The notes: a model not told the origin generated them from the letters alone. Shown: positions 25,177 to 32,498, counted from the first letter of the stretch. The stretch is 55,475 bases of DNA from Anaeromyxobacter oryzisoli (GCF_022690765.1 NZ_JALCZA010000029.1:1-55475); one strand, 5' to 3'. Program-made: numbers and translations.

Positions 25177-25602
25177 CTACTGTTGTCGAGTGAAGTAGGC
25201 GTTCACGGCACGGCTGGAGAAGAGGTAAGAGGCAGCGAGAGTCGTGGCGAGCCCTGTCGAGACGAGCCCGGAAACGATAGGTGTAGCACCAACTCCGGCA
25301 GCTACAAGGGCGATGGGGATGGAGGCCGTCAATTTCACCAGGCCGCAAATGAACGCTGTTCGCCCGACGGCGGAGCGCTTCAATATCAACACGCTTGCGA
25401 CTCCCAGCAGGGCGCCGCTCACAACGAGAACAAGCCCAGACCCGCTTGACCACCAGCGCGCAACCGAGATGGCAGCGCCCCTGGTGTCAACCAGCGCTAC
25501 CGGAATGGAATAACGGAGAGCGATCAACGCCATTCCGGCCGAATACGCAGTGAGCCATCTTAGTGCTCGCGGCATCGCCGATATGTTGTTCAGAAGCGTC
25601 AT
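25177..25602 (-). CDS. Small four-helix membrane protein, family member 2
   Basis: 141 residues from MTLLNNISAMPRALRWLT at 25602; the frame is open upstream but the match to its paralogue starts here. Shared with 24238-24681 are the N-terminal SAMPR/EAMPR block, SAG-x2-LIA-x-R, the RWW-x-SG motif, a central VASVLILKRS/VASAVLMLVRS segment and the final NAYF/AVYF. About four membrane helices. It appears to be the first gene of the leftward group. Function unknown. Confidence 0.6.
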   Translation of the reverse strand: MTLLNNISAMPRALRWLTAYSAGMALIALRYSIPVALVDTRGAAISVARWWSSGSGLVLVVSGALLGVASVLILKRSAVGRTAFICGLVKLTASIPIALVAAGVGATPIVSGLVSTGLATTLAASYLFSSRAVNAYFTRQQ

Positions 25603-26099
25603 TGGTGCACGAACGCCTCCGCGCCTGCGTCCCGTCGTGAAGACGCCCTGTGCAAACGCCAACACACTAGAGCGGATGCGAGCACGCGTCCCCCCGGGAA
25701 GTGCGCGACCGGACGCGAGCGAACAGATACGGACACTCGAGTCGCTCACGGATTAGTCTCGTACACGAGCCGGATTCCCGATTTCAAGCGGCAGTCTTGG
25801 GGTGTCCGTGGGTGGGCATGCGCCAATGTGACTTTCCTCCACGATGTCGCACGTCTGCGGGGGCCGAGACATGCGACTAAAGGTATAGGCATACCCTGCG
25901 TCCGGTTGTCCCGCGTTTGTCCCGCCGCGGCGGCGCGGTCGAACTGTTGCCCGGTCACGACCTCGACCGCGCGCGCGGCGCCGTTCGCGGATCGGAGCCG
26001 CAGGCCGCGGTCACAGTCACGGAGGCGGGCAGGGGCATGAATGGTGGACACGACCGTTTCCCGTGCATCGGCGTCGCCGCGCGCGCATCCTCCAGCGTC
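25603..26099. other. Right border of the lower-GC island
   Basis: 497 bp without a supported gene. GC content rises again from about 25900. A short inverted repeat, GGTAT-AGGC-ATACC (25882-25895), is present. No tRNA, integrase or attachment site was recognised. Part of the right end could encode a 21-residue N-terminal extension of the aldo/keto reductase (ATG at 26037). Confidence 0.45.
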
Positions 26100-27059
26100 A
26101 TGACGACGCAACCTCTCTCCGCGCGGCGGCAGCTCGGGCGCTCCGAGCTCCGCGTCTCCCCGCTCTGTCTCGGCGGCAACGTCTTCGGCTGGACCGCCGG
26201 CGAGAAGGAGTCCTTCGAGGTCCTCGACGCCTTCCTCGAGGCGGGCGGCAACTTCGTCGACACCGCGGACGTGTACTCGCACTGGGCCCCCGGGAACGTC
26301 GGTGGCGAGAGCGAGACGATCCTCGGCCGCTGGGTGAAGGCGCGCGGCGCGCGGGACCGCGTGATCGTCGCCACCAAGGTCGGCTCCAAGATGCCGACGG
26401 GCGAGGGGCTCTCCGAGCGTCACATCCGCCGCGCGGTGGACGACTCGCTCCGGCGGCTCCAGGTGGAGCGGATCGATCTCCTGTACGCGCACAAGGACGA
26501 TCCGAGGACACCGGTGGAGGAGACCGTCCGTGCCTTCGACGCGCTGGTCCGGGCCGGGAAGGTCCGGGTCGTCGGGGCGAGCAACTTCTCCGCCGAGCGG
26601 CTCGGGGCGTCCCTCGAGCTCGCGCGGCGCGAGGGGCTGGTGCGCTACGAGGCCCTCCAGCCGAACTACAACCTCGTGGAGCGCGTCGACTTCGAGGGCC
26701 CGCTCGAGGCGCTCTGCCGGCGGGAACGGATCTCGGTCGCGCCGTACTACGGGCTCGCCGCCGGTTTCCTCACCGGGAAGTACCGCCAGGGCGAGCCGCG
26801 ACCCGCCTCGCCGCGCGCCGCGAGCGTGCTCCAGCGCTACGGCACCGCGCGCGGGTGGGCGGTCCTCGAGGCCGTCCGCGCGGTCGCGAGCCGCCGCGGG
26901 GCGTCGCCGGCCCAGGTCGCCCTGGCGTGGCTCCTCGCCCAGCCCACGGTCGTGGCGCCCATCGCGAGCGCGACCTCCGCGGTGCAGCTCCGCGAGCTCC
27001 TCGGGTTCGAGCGGCTCGTGCTCTCCCCGGAGGACCTCGCCGAGCTCGACGTGGGCTGA
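26100..27059 (+). CDS. Aldo/keto reductase
   Basis: 319 residues, NAD(P)H-dependent TIM-barrel reductase. The tetrad is visible: Asp and Tyr in VDTADVYSHW, Lys in IVATKVGSK, and His in DLLYAHKDDP. The cofactor end shows VVGASNFSAERLG and the C-terminal APIASATSAVQL. It begins RQLGRSELRVSPLCLGGNVFGW, the usual opening of the YakC/GCY-like class. I chose the ATG at 26100; an ATG at 26037 with GGAGG further upstream would add 21 atypical residues. The substrate is unknown. Confidence 0.9.
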   Translation: MTTQPLSARRQLGRSELRVSPLCLGGNVFGWTAGEKESFEVLDAFLEAGGNFVDTADVYSHWAPGNVGGESETILGRWVKARGARDRVIVATKVGSKMPTGEGLSERHIRRAVDDSLRRLQVERIDLLYAHKDDPRTPVEETVRAFDALVRAGKVRVVGASNFSAERLGASLELARREGLVRYEALQPNYNLVERVDFEGPLEALCRRERISVAPYYGLAAGFLTGKYRQGEPRPASPRAASVLQRYGTARGWAVLEAVRAVASRRGASPAQVALAWLLAQPTVVAPIASATSAVQLRELLGFERLVLSPEDLAELDVG

Positions 27060-27099
27060 GCGGGCCCCCGCGCAGGCGGCGCGAGAGGGGCTCCCAACG

Positions 27100-27122
27100 C
27101 GCCAGGCCGCCTCGCCCTGGCG
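27100..27122 (+). terminator. Weak hairpin after the aldo/keto reductase
   Basis: CGCCAGG (27100-27106) and CCTGGCG (27116-27122) can pair across a 9-nt loop, 40 bp after the stop. No T-run. Confidence 0.3.
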
Positions 27123-27205
27123 GTCCGGTCGTTCCTGTGCGAATCCTCCACCGCCCCCGGGGCTCTCACCGACACGGCTCCCCCCGGGGGGCGTGGAACG
27201 ATTCG

Positions 27206-27412
27206 ATGCCCATCTACGAGTACACCTGCACCCCTTGCGGCAAGCAGTTCGAGGAGCTCATCGTCCGGAAGTCGGACGAGGCCCAGGTCGTCTGTCCCGC
27301 TTGCAGGAGCGCCGAGGTGAAGCGGCTCATCTCCCGGCCGGCGGCGACGCCGGGATCGGGCGACGGCGGCGGCGGTGGGTTCGGCGGGCCGTCGTGCGGC
27401 CCCATCGGTTGA
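27206..27412 (+). CDS. FmdB-family zinc ribbon protein
   Basis: 68 residues starting MPIYEYTCTPCGKQFEEL, the hallmark of FmdB/CxxC_CxxC_SSSS regulatory proteins. Two knuckles, CTPC and CPAC, form one zinc ribbon; a Gly-rich tail ends in CGPIG. Family members are small cytoplasmic proteins linked to regulation of amidase or formamidase genes, with unclear mechanism. A 12-bp palindrome, CCCCCCGGGGGG (27180-27191), lies just upstream of the start. Confidence 0.85.
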   Translation: MPIYEYTCTPCGKQFEELIVRKSDEAQVVCPACRSAEVKRLISRPAATPGSGDGGGGGFGGPSCGPIG

Positions 27413-27424
27413 GGCATCTGACCT

Positions 27425-27442
27425 GTCGCCCGGTCGGGCGAC
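27425..27442 (+). terminator. Hairpin after the FmdB-like gene
   Basis: GTCGCCCG-GT-CGGGCGAC is an 8-bp perfect palindromic stem starting 12 bp after the stop codon. No T-run follows. Confidence 0.5.
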
Positions 27443-27577
27443 CCCGAAGCTCGAAGCCAGCCCGCGCGGCGCGTCGCGCGCCTCGCTCGGGCACGCCGTC
27501 ACGGTACGTGTCGATGCGCTCGGCGCTGCGGCGCTGGCGTGCCTGCGACAAATCGTCATAGCGACCCCGTTCGTGAC

Positions 27578-27597
27578 AGGCGCTCTCCCGAGCGCCT
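27578..27597. promoter_or_regulatory. Inverted repeat at the -24 edge of the second activator promoter
   Basis: AGGCGCT-CTCCCG-AGCGCCT is a perfect 7-bp inverted repeat that touches the -24 element at 27597. A repressor bound here would block the promoter, while an activator would normally sit further away. Confidence 0.35.
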
Positions 27598-27612
27598 GGC
27601 GTGCGATGTGCT
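27597..27612 (+). promoter_or_regulatory. Possible sigma-54 promoter of the second activator
   Basis: TGGCGTGCGATGTGCT keeps GG-N10-GC; the -24 core is TGGC and the -12 core GTGCT is one base off TTGCT. It could allow the sigma-54 activator at 27667 to control itself. Confidence 0.4.
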
Positions 27613-27659
27613 CTGTCGGTGAATGACCGGCGTTTGGCGCGCCGCGATGCGACGGGGTG

Positions 27660-27677
27660 TTTCGCGATGACGCGAAA
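27660..27677. promoter_or_regulatory. Palindrome overlapping the candidate ATG of the second activator
   Basis: TTTCGCG-ATGA-CGCGAAA is a perfect 7-bp inverted repeat centred on the first candidate start codon (27667). Either the true start is the ATG at 27697 and this is an operator, or the transcript hides its start codon in a hairpin. Confidence 0.4.
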
Positions 27678-29187
27678 TGTGTCAAAGTTGTTTCAAATGA
27701 CCGTGCTCTCGATCTCCGCGCAGGACACCCGATCCAGTCACCAGGTGGCGTTCGCCGCGGTGAACGCGGCGTTCGGCTCGATCGGACGGGTCTGCATGGC
27801 GCTCGACGGAGACTTCCGCGTCCGGCACGTCTCGGCGGAGCTCGATCGTCTCCTCGGGGAAGGCTCGGCCGGGCGGCTCCTGGGTGAGCCCATCGAGCAG
27901 CTCCTCGGTCCGGAGCTCTTCGGCTCGGACGGGCCGGTCCGGCAGGCGCTCCTCGCCGGCGAGAAACGCGAGGGGTGGCGCGCCTTGCTCCACGGCGCCC
28001 ACGGGGCGCGGCTGCTCTCGGTCACGGCCGCGCCGCTGATGCACGATCCTCACGGAGTGTGCGATCCGACCGCGCGCTACCTGCTCGTGCTGCGGCCGGC
28101 GGACGAGGAGGGCGTGGAGGGGGTGGGCGCCGAGGCCGCGGGCACGTTCGTCGCGCCCGGCCTGGTGTACCGCTCGCCGTCGATGAGCAGGGTGCTGCGC
28201 CTCGTGGAGAGCCTGCAGCACAGCGAGACGTCCGTGCTCATCACCGGGGAGAGCGGGAGCGGCAAGGAGGTGATCGCGCGCACCATCCACGCGCACTCGC
28301 CCCGCCGCAACGGCCCGTTCGTCGCCGTCAACGTCGCGGCGCTCCCCGGCGAGCTCCTCGAGAGCGAGCTCTTCGGTCACGTGCGCGGCGCCTTCACCGG
28401 CGCCACCCGGGATCGGGCCGGGCGCTTCGCGGCCGCCGCGCAGGGGACCCTCTTCCTGGACGAGGTGGGGGACCTGCCGCTCCACCTCCAGGTCAAGCTG
28501 CTCCGCGTCCTCCAGGAGCACGCCTACGAGCGCGTGGGCGACGACGAGACCCGCCGGACCGACGCCCGCATCATCGCGGCGACCAACCGCGATCTGCGCA
28601 AGGCGGTGGCCGACGGGACGTTCCGCGAGGACCTCTACTACCGGTTGCGCGTGTTCCCGCTGGAGATCCCGCCGCTCCGCGAGCGGCGCGAGGACATCGA
28701 GCCGGTGGCCCGGCTGCTCCTCTCGCGCGTCGGCGCGCGCGCCGGGCGCGCGCTGCGCTTCTCCCCCGACGCGCTCCGCGCCATGCTCTCGTACTCCTGG
28801 CCCGGGAACGTGCGCGAGCTCGAGAACGCCCTCGAGTTCGCGGTGACCGTCTCGCGCGGCCAGACCCTCCAGCCCGAGGATCTCCCGCCCGAGGTGGTGA
28901 CGGCGCGCCCGCCGGAGCTCGCCGCCGCGCGCGAGCCGCCCCGCTCCCTTCCGCCGGTCCAGGACGAGCGGTCCACGCTGCTCGCGGCGCTCGAGGCGAA
29001 CCGGTGGAGCCGCTGCGACACTGCGCGTGCGCTCGGGCTGTCGCGGAGCACGCTCTGGCGGCGGATGCGTGCGCTCGGGCTCGAGCCCCGCACGCGATCG
29101 CGGCCGGTCGTCTCGTCGGGAGGCGGCGACGCCTCCGGCGGCGATCAGCGCGGGGGCTGCTCCTCCGGCGGTCCAGCGGCCGGCTGA
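27667..29187 (+). CDS. Sigma-54-dependent transcriptional activator with N-terminal PAS-like sensor
   Basis: 506 residues. An N-terminal PAS-like region (about 35-145) lacks receiver residues, so the signal is probably a small molecule or redox state. The AAA+ domain is canonical: Walker A GESGSGKE (194-201), intact GAFTGA (241-246) and Walker B GTLFLDEV. A C-terminal Fis-type helix-turn-helix (CDTARALGLSRSTLWRRM) precedes a Gly/Ser-rich tail. The start is uncertain between 27667 and 27697; neither has a clear ribosome site. Targets are unknown; promoters of the sigma-54 type are seen upstream of itself and elsewhere in the window. Confidence 0.9.
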   Translation: MTRNVSKLFQMTVLSISAQDTRSSHQVAFAAVNAAFGSIGRVCMALDGDFRVRHVSAELDRLLGEGSAGRLLGEPIEQLLGPELFGSDGPVRQALLAGEKREGWRALLHGAHGARLLSVTAAPLMHDPHGVCDPTARYLLVLRPADEEGVEGVGAEAAGTFVAPGLVYRSPSMSRVLRLVESLQHSETSVLITGESGSGKEVIARTIHAHSPRRNGPFVAVNVAALPGELLESELFGHVRGAFTGATRDRAGRFAAAAQGTLFLDEVGDLPLHLQVKLLRVLQEHAYERVGDDETRRTDARIIAATNRDLRKAVADGTFREDLYYRLRVFPLEIPPLRERREDIEPVARLLLSRVGARAGRALRFSPDALRAMLSYSWPGNVRELENALEFAVTVSRGQTLQPEDLPPEVVTARPPELAAAREPPRSLPPVQDERSTLLAALEANRWSRCDTARALGLSRSTLWRRMRALGLEPRTRSRPVVSSGGGDASGGDQRGGCSSGGPAAG

Positions 29188-29212
29188 TCGGTCGTCTCGG
29201 CGTTGCTTCTCT

Positions 29213-29231
29213 TCGCGCCGCCCGGGCGCGA
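29213..29231. terminator. Hairpin between convergent activator and 29-residue ORF
   Basis: TCGCGCC-GCCCG-GGCGCGA is a perfect 7-bp stem between two convergent stops (29187 and 29244). The ordinary reading is a shared terminator. On the minus strand it also starts 12 bases after the TGA of the small ORF, see findings. Confidence 0.45.
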
Positions 29232-29243
29232 GTAGGGGACGCC

Positions 29244-29333
29244 TCAGGTAGGGGCGCCGAGCTTCGGGAGGATCACGTACTGGAGCAGCACCCAGCCGGC
29301 GAGGAACAGGACGAAGGACAGGAGGTCGGACAT
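29244..29333 (-). CDS. Single-helix small membrane protein, possibly longer by TGA readthrough
   Basis: 29 codons from the ATG at 29333, too short for most gene finders. The product begins MSDLLSFVLFLAGW and ends VILPKLGAPT, one membrane helix then a short basic end, which looks like a real small membrane protein. The frame stops at TGA (29244-29246) and then stays open for another 32 codons to the TGA at 29145-29147. AAGGGGAG lies about 13 bases upstream of the ATG, slightly far. It faces a DUF6132-type gene and is close to the thioredoxin/rhodanese group. Confidence 0.5.
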   Translation of the reverse strand: MSDLLSFVLFLAGWVLLQYVILPKLGAPT

Positions 29334-29542
29334 TGGCGGGCAGGCGCTCCCCTTGGAGCGATCTGGCCTCCATGGGAGCCCGGCGGCCGCGGGACGGTTC
29401 GACCGGTCGCGGCCGCATCGCGCGCCGGCCAGCTCCCGACCGTCAGGAGCAGTCCTCGGGGGACGCGCCGTTGACGCGGGCGACGCGCGGGGGCGAACCG
29501 TTCCCGCTCGGCCGTGCTCTCGATCGTGCGGAGGCAGAGGCG

Positions 29543-29824
29543 ATGACGACGAGCGAAACGGGGGCGGGCGCGACCGGCGCGCCGGAGGAAGGGGCGGCGC
29601 GTCGTGGCCGGGTGCCGCGCTACCTCTGGACGGCGCTCGCCGCCCTGGCGGGCGCAGCGATCGGCGCGGCCTGGTCGCACTTCGTGGGCTGCAAGACGGG
29701 GACCTGCCCCATCACGTCCAACGTGTGGGTCGCCGCGCTGTACGGCGGCGGCGTCGGGCTGCTGCTCGGGATGCCGTCCCGAAGGCCGCCAGCGGCGCGA
29801 GGGGCGAAGCCCCCGGATCGGTGA
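29543..29824 (+). CDS. DUF6132-like small membrane protein
   Basis: 93 residues. After a disordered Gly/Ala/Glu start comes one helix (LWTALAALAGAAIGAAW), then HFVGCKTGTCPITSN, a conserved Cys-x4-Cys block, and a second Gly-rich helix (AALYGGGVGLLLG). This matches the small YtxH-like/DUF6132 pattern found beside rhodanese and thioredoxin genes in other bacteria. GGAGG precedes the ATG at 29543. Role unknown; the paired cysteines next to the membrane suggest thiol chemistry. Confidence 0.75.
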   Translation: MTTSETGAGATGAPEEGAARRGRVPRYLWTALAALAGAAIGAAWSHFVGCKTGTCPITSNVWVAALYGGGVGLLLGMPSRRPPAARGAKPPDR

Positions 29825-29908
29825 GGCAGCGCCGGCTCCCGCCGCCCGCGCGCGAGCGGAGCGGACGGCCCTCGGGGAGCGCGGGGCGCCGAGGCGCCCG
29901 CGCAGCGT

Positions 29909-30835
29909 TCACCCCGCCCGCAGGTACTTCTGCGCCGCGAGCGCGGCGACGGTCCCGTCGGCGACGGCGGTCGTGATCTGGCGGAACCGCTTCACCCGGA
30001 GGTCGCCGGCCACGTAGAGCCCCGGGATCTTCGTCTCCATCCCGTCGGTCGTCTCGACGTACCCGCCGGGCTCGAGCTCGAGGTAGGGGGCGAGGAGCTC
30101 GGTCCGGGGGACCATGCCGATGAAGACGAACACGCCGTCGGTCCGGAGCTGCTTGCGCTCGTGGGTCCGGAGGTCCTCGACCTCGAGCCGCTCGAGCGCC
30201 TTCTCGCCGTGGAAGGCGCGCGGCTCGTGGCCGAACAGGACCCGGATCTTCGGGTGCGCCAGCGCCTCCTGGGCGGAGGCGGGCTCGGCCTGGAACTCCT
30301 GGAACTGATGGACGATCGTGACGGTCCGGGCGAACTGCGTGAGGAAGAGGGACTCCTCGACGGCCGAGTTCCCGCCGCCGATGACGTGGATGTCCTTCCC
30401 CTCGAAGTACGCGCCGTCGCAGGTGGCGCAGTACGAGAGGCCGCGCCCCTTGAAGACGTCCTCGCCCGGCACGCCGAGCGGGCGCGGCCGCGCGCCGGTC
30501 GCGACGATGACGGCGCGGGCCTCGACGGTCTCCTCCTCGTCGAGCTCGAGCGTCTTCACCGGGCTGGCGAGGTCGTGCTTCGTGATCTCGACCGCGCGGC
30601 GGACGTCCGCGCCGAAGCGCTGCGCCTGCGCCGCGAACGCCGCGGCGAGGGCGGCGCCCTCGACGTCCTGGGCGAAGCCCGGGTAGTTCGACACCTTGTG
30701 GGTGGTCTTCACCTGACCGCCGGGGATGCTCTCGTCGAGGACGAGCGTCCGGAGGCGCGCCCGCGCGGCGTAGATGGCGGCGGCGAGCCCGGCGGGCCCG
30801 GCCCCGATGATGACGACGTCGTGGCGTTCGGCCAT
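29909..30835 (-). CDS. trxB: Thioredoxin reductase
   Basis: 308 residues, FAD/NADPH flavoprotein. The FAD dinucleotide fold is VVIIGAGPAGLAAA (8-21), the redox-active pair lies in CATCD (Cys136, Cys139), the NADPH fold in VIGGGNSAVEE, and the FAD-binding end in LYVAGDLR. It reduces the thioredoxin encoded 13 bp upstream. The start at 30835 is set by homology; the open frame continues upstream into trxA without meaning. It is the last gene of a leftward series that also includes the Cys-rich peptide. Confidence 0.94.
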   Translation of the reverse strand: MAERHDVVIIGAGPAGLAAAIYAARARLRTLVLDESIPGGQVKTTHKVSNYPGFAQDVEGAALAAAFAAQAQRFGADVRRAVEITKHDLASPVKTLELDEEETVEARAVIVATGARPRPLGVPGEDVFKGRGLSYCATCDGAYFEGKDIHVIGGGNSAVEESLFLTQFARTVTIVHQFQEFQAEPASAQEALAHPKIRVLFGHEPRAFHGEKALERLEVEDLRTHERKQLRTDGVFVFIGMVPRTELLAPYLELEPGGYVETTDGMETKIPGLYVAGDLRVKRFRQITTAVADGTVAALAAQKYLRAG

Positions 30836-30848
30836 CGGATCCTCCGCG

Positions 30849-31184
30849 CTACGCGAGCAGCCCCTCGACCGCGGCCTTGAGCGCGGAGCGCTTGATGTCC
30901 TCACCGCTCATCCGCGGCGCGGCCTCGCTGCCGGCCTTGAAGAAGAGCAGGGTCGGGCTGCCGGTGACCCCGAGCCGGACGGCGAGGTCGCGGTTCCCCT
31001 GGCGGAAGATCTTGAGGAAGCGGACCTTCCCGGCGAACTGCCCCGCGACCGCCTCGAACTTGGGCGCGAGCGCCTCGCACGGCGGGCACTCCGTGGAGAA
31101 GAAGTCGAGCACGACCGGCGTCTCGGCGCCGAGCACCTCGCGGTCGTAGTCGGCGGCGACGATCTCCTGGACGATCCCGGACAT
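30849..31184 (-). CDS. trxA: Thioredoxin with CPPC active site
   Basis: 111 residues with a thioredoxin fold: VVLDFFSTECPPCEALAPKFE holds Cys33 and Cys36, and the cis-proline is in TGSPTLLFF. The active site is CPPC rather than CGPC, which in other thioredoxins shifts the redox potential. No signal peptide, so it is cytoplasmic. It is directly followed by its reductase gene. A large hairpin (31202-31234) separates it from the Cys-rich peptide gene upstream, so the two may be expressed at different levels. Confidence 0.9.
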   Translation of the reverse strand: MSGIVQEIVAADYDREVLGAETPVVLDFFSTECPPCEALAPKFEAVAGQFAGKVRFLKIFRQGNRDLAVRLGVTGSPTLLFFKAGSEAAPRMSGEDIKRSALKAAVEGLLA

Positions 31185-31201
31185 CCGGACCTCTGGGGGA
31201 G

Positions 31202-31234
31202 CGCTCCGGCCCCGGCCAGCGGCCGGGCGGAGCG
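31202..31234 (-). terminator. Hairpin between Cys-rich peptide and thioredoxin genes
   Basis: CGCTCCG (31202-31208) pairs with CGGAGCG (31228-31234), and inside it CCCGGCC (31211-31217) pairs with GGCCGGG (31221-31227) around an AGC loop. A stem of about 14 bp here could act as partial terminator or RNA stabiliser, giving more peptide transcript than trxA transcript. Confidence 0.45.
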
Positions 31235-31278
31235 GAGAGGGTGGAAAGAGGGCGGGGCGGACCCCGCGTGAACCAGCT

Positions 31279-31380
31279 TCAGTCGTGGCAGCCCGAGACG
31301 AGCCGGGATGCCTTCGCACAGCACTGCGCCGCCTTCTCGGGGCAGCAGGTCTTCTTCTCGAGCGTGGTGAGCAACTTCAT
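31279..31380 (-). CDS. 33-residue Cys-rich peptide upstream of trxAB
   Basis: Short gene with an excellent ribosome site (GAAGGAGA, 9 bases before the ATG at 31380). The product starts MKLLTTLEKKTCCPEKAAQ and continues CCAKASRLVSGCHD: two CC pairs (12-13 and 20-21), Cys31 and His32, otherwise rich in Lys/Glu/Ala. No signal peptide or zinc-finger family recognised. It lies downstream of a SPASM radical SAM gene and a DUF5714 gene and upstream of thioredoxin, all on one strand, so it could be a modified peptide substrate, a metal-binding peptide or a thioredoxin client. A perfect 11-bp inverted repeat lies 37 bp before its start. Confidence 0.7.
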   Translation of the reverse strand: MKLLTTLEKKTCCPEKAAQCCAKASRLVSGCHD

Positions 31381-31416
31381 CGCGCGCTCTCCTTCGGTGT
31401 CGATGTGTGACCTTCT

Positions 31417-31444
31417 GCGCGCTGCGTCGGATAACGCAGCGCGC
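31417..31444 (-). promoter_or_regulatory. Operator-like perfect inverted repeat before the Cys-rich peptide
   Basis: GCGCGCTGCGT (31417-31427) and ACGCAGCGCGC (31434-31444) are perfect inverted copies separated by 6 bp. The site lies 37 bp upstream of the peptide start and could be an operator or a leader hairpin. No regulator gene is adjacent. Confidence 0.5.
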
Positions 31445-31505
31445 CTGCGGATGAGAGCCGCGGCCGGCGGGATCGATTCAACGATCGGGCGTGCGACAAG
31501 GTGCC

Positions 31506-31579
31506 ACACACGGGCCGAACCCGAACCCGAATGCGAACCCGTCATCCGTATCCCGTGTCCCCGCTCCCCGTGGCCCGTG
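31506..31579. repeat. Degenerate short-unit repeat tract
   Basis: CGAACCCGAACCCGAATGCGAACCCG followed by CCGTATCCCGTGTCCCC and CCCGTGGCCCGTGCC-like units. The same kinds of unit recur at 43258-43460 (GACCCC and GGTGAC hexamers beside GGGCCACGGG-type units), so this looks like a dispersed repeat type in this genome. Confidence 0.45.
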
Positions 31580-31633
31580 CCATCGACGCGAAGGCGGCCG
31601 GGCGGCGGCCACGCGCGCGGGGAGGAAAGAGCC

Positions 31634-32353
31634 TCAGCGTGAACCGCGCTGGAACGGGCACCGCTCCCCGATGCACTCACGGTTCATCGAGGCGAAGGTG
31701 CACGGCTCGCCCCGGCCGCCGAGCGTCACGCCGAGGTGCTCGCGGGCGAACCGGACGAGGGTGAGGAGGACCAGCCAGGAGTTCCGCTTGCAGCAGCGCG
31801 GCCCGCCGACCCGCGCCAGGGCGTCGAGCGCCCGGGCGGTGGCGGCGTTCGCGAGCGACCAGGGCTCGACGGAGAGCGGGGTCGCGCCCGTCGCGAGGCT
31901 CACCGCGATCCCCGCCCCGATCGCGGCGCCGCACGCGCCCTGGAAGCCGCAGAACCCGCCCGCCACCGGCTCGGAGCGGCGGCGCGCCTCCGCGAGGAGG
32001 CGCCGCTTCTCCCCCGGCTCGCCGCGGGCGTTCGCGAGGGCCGCGAGGAACGCGGCGGGGACGAGGAGGTGGTGCTCGGGACCGTGCATCTTCAGCGTCG
32101 GGTGACGCATCAGCGCCCGGGAGATCGCCAGCGGATCGGTGTCCTCCGTCGCCAGGCAGACCCGCTCGATCACGTCCTTCGCCGACCCGGAGTGGCACGC
32201 GTCGCAGACGAAGTGACCCGACCGGCACCGGACGGCGCTCTCGACCCTCGCCCCGCACCCGCCGCAGGTCATCGGCTGGGCCGCCTCGAGGATCTCGAGG
32301 GCGGCGCCGCACACGACGCACCCGCTCCGGTAGCCCGGCGCGATCGGGGTCAT
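31634..32353 (-). CDS. DUF5714 cysteine-rich protein
   Basis: 239 residues. The N-terminal 55 residues carry treble-clef-like metal sites (CVVC at 12-15, CGGC at 30-33, then Cys43, Cys50, Cys53-His54). The conserved DUF5714 core follows: MHGPEHHLLVPAAFLAAL, GGFCGFQGACGAAIGAGIAVSL and GGPRCCKRNSWL, ending in a Cys-containing tail (ECIGERCPF). The family has no established function but repeatedly accompanies radical SAM and methyltransferase genes in anaerobes. Here it follows a radical SAM/SPASM gene after 178 bp. Confidence 0.85.
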   Translation of the reverse strand: MTPIAPGYRSGCVVCGAALEILEAAQPMTCGGCGARVESAVRCRSGHFVCDACHSGSAKDVIERVCLATEDTDPLAISRALMRHPTLKMHGPEHHLLVPAAFLAALANARGEPGEKRRLLAEARRRSEPVAGGFCGFQGACGAAIGAGIAVSLATGATPLSVEPWSLANAATARALDALARVGGPRCCKRNSWLVLLTLVRFAREHLGVTLGGRGEPCTFASMNRECIGERCPFQRGSR

Positions 32354-32452
32354 GGCGCCACCCGCTCGCGTCGAGCGTCGCGAGGCACACGATGCCGTCG
32401 CCGAGCGTGGGCACACGACGACCGAGCAGCGCAGGCGTGCCTGTTGGCACGT

Positions 32453-32498
32453 CGAGCAGCGCAGGGAGGAGTCTGCCCCGCGCAGGCAGGCAGCGTGC
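32453..32498 (-). repeat. Dispersed repeat, copy A
   Basis: Read on the minus strand, GCACGCTGCCTGCCTGCGCG continues into a GACTCCTCCCTGCGCTGCTCG-like end. It matches 36471-36513 on the plus strand apart from a 3-bp insertion and one base change. A shorter direct copy of CGAGCAGCGCAGG sits at 32423-32435. Non-coding spacer repeat of REP type. Confidence 0.6.

Noticed and set aside
23100-25780. Prophage or insertion sequence
   Set aside because: Composition differs, but no integrase, transposase, phage structural gene, terminal inverted repeat or tRNA target was found.
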